From contig NZ_WWFG01000012.1 of NCBI RefSeq assembly GCF_026127265.1, positions 7,643-71,642 on the forward strand: 64,000 bases of DNA. The letters run 5' to 3'. The position numbers and the translations under genes were made by a program. Positions 63,372 through 64,000 of the stretch are shown in pieces. Each line of letters opens with the position of its first letter. Positions within the stretch are counted from its first letter, which is position 1. The notes below the pieces were generated by a model, which worked only from the letters and a program-made list of their open reading frames with translations, did not search any database and was not told where the DNA came from. The DNA is from Nostoc sp. KVJ3 (lineage in GTDB: Bacteria; Cyanobacteriota; Cyanobacteriia; Cyanobacteriales; Nostocaceae).

Positions 63372-63615
63372 TTGATTTTATACTTATTCTGAGTTAAATC
63401 AGCAGTTTATACTACAATCTGTCGTTTATTTTCCCAATGACTGACTGAGGGTGAAATGAGCCAAGAAACATCTCTCAGGGTTCCTAGTTTCTGGGGTCAA
63501 ATGAGCGCATACAGGTTAATTGGTACTTGGAATGGCAAAAAATGTTGATGGATAGAATGCTTATGGGATCGCTAATAGCCCTGCAATGTCTTGGGGTCGC
63601 TCGACGCAAAGATCG

Positions 63616-64000
63616 TTACAAATCACCCAATCAAAATTCAGGAAGCGTCGAGCATTTAACTTTGTATATTTTTCAGTGTGTTTGATATCGCGGTGTCCCA
63701 AAAAATCTTGAATCTCTCTAGTGTTATAACCTTGATTCACCAGATAGTAACCGCAAGCATGGCGCATCATGTGACAGTGAACTTTGATATCAAGCCCAGC
63801 CTGTGCCGCCAGTCGCCCAAGCAGCTTTCGCACCGCATCAGTGGACATCACCTCACCACGCTCGGAAACGAAATATATTTGCTATCGGGCAACATCTCTC
63901 TGAGTTCTTTGAGCAAAGTTATTTCATCGTCTCTCAAGGGATGCACCCCTGAATCGCTGCCCTTTTCCCTGGTGATGAAAATCTGACGTTCGGCCCACAT
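63616..64000 (-). pseudogene. Second copy of the short tyrosine recombinase, cut by window end
   Basis: Corresponds to 10929-11315; one base lost near 63627 and another near 63871, and the 5' part lies beyond the window. Confidence 0.75.

Larger units (their letters stand above)
52750..64000. repeat. Second, error-rich copy of the terminal overlap
   Basis: This copy is 64 bases shorter than 1-11315 over the same content. Differences are mostly single-base gains or losses in homopolymers and short dropouts, which frameshift the relaxase, toxin, immunity, PIN and other genes. The pattern fits unpolished long-read sequence better than biological decay, because coding and non-coding stretches are hit alike. 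The copy runs off the end of the window inside the recombinase gene. Confidence 0.9.

Noticed and set aside
53058..64000. Genuine second set of decayed genes
   Set aside because: Indels fall equally in coding and non-coding DNA and favour homopolymers, as expected from read errors; substitutions that would mark real divergence are rare.
1..64000. tRNA or rRNA genes
   Set aside because: No stretch with a convincing cloverleaf, CCA end or conserved rRNA segment was found by reading both strands.

Overview
The window looks like a cyanobacterial plasmid, probably from a Nostoc/Anabaena-type filamentous strain. The grounds are many GCGATCGC (HIP1-like) octamers, a CyRepA1-like primase-helicase replication protein, a cyanobacterial FinO-like protein, a MobV relaxase fused to a TOPRIM module and a glycine-rich RRM protein. 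No rRNA, tRNA or CRISPR array was seen. Bases 1-11315 return, collinear and nearly identical, at 52750-64000, so the simplest reading is one circular molecule of about 52.75 kb whose ends overlap in the assembly. The second copy is 64 bases shorter overall and carries many small indels that break every longer gene. It should be read as a lower-quality duplicate; the first copy is the reference.

Layout: 0.3-12 kb holds a FinO-like gene, the relaxase, three arrays of phased ~11-bp iterons, relics of an acetyltransferase and of an actin-like ParM, a deaminase toxin/Imm1 pair, a HTH regulator, an Mrr-like nuclease, a PIN protein and a short tyrosine recombinase. 12-15 kb holds a MazF-type toxin-antitoxin pair with an unusually long antitoxin, a pentapeptide-repeat protein and another iteron block. 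15-27 kb is the backbone, bounded by a ~60-bp inverted repeat (14912-14971 / 27302-27364). It contains a DEAH helicase, the replication protein and its coupled upstream gene, a small RHH regulator with palindromic sites, and a rightward operon of ParM-like actin, ParR-like RHH protein, small membrane and coiled-coil proteins and a TraD/FtsK-like ATPase.

29-48 kb is a defence island. A pPIWI-RE operon (MerR-type HTH protein, zinc-finger PD-(D/E)XK nuclease, DinG-type helicase, pPIWI-RE protein) is followed by recombinase genes, a stand-alone nuclease and a three-gene Druantia-like operon ending in a 1897-residue DUF1998 helicase. 48-50 kb holds VapBC and a ParA/ParB-like locus whose DNA motif (CTGGATACCCAG) also recurs inside the parB coding sequence. 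50-52 kb has an RRM gene and a set of frameshifted genes, then a 518-bp palindromic, transposon-like element flanked by a 6-bp direct repeat, across the point where the circle closes.

Taken together: a mobilizable, probably low-copy plasmid with its own replication protein, two or more partition systems, several addiction modules and two large nucleic-acid-targeting defence operons. A TraD-like coupling ATPase and a relaxase are present, but no VirB4-type mating apparatus, so transfer would need a helper.
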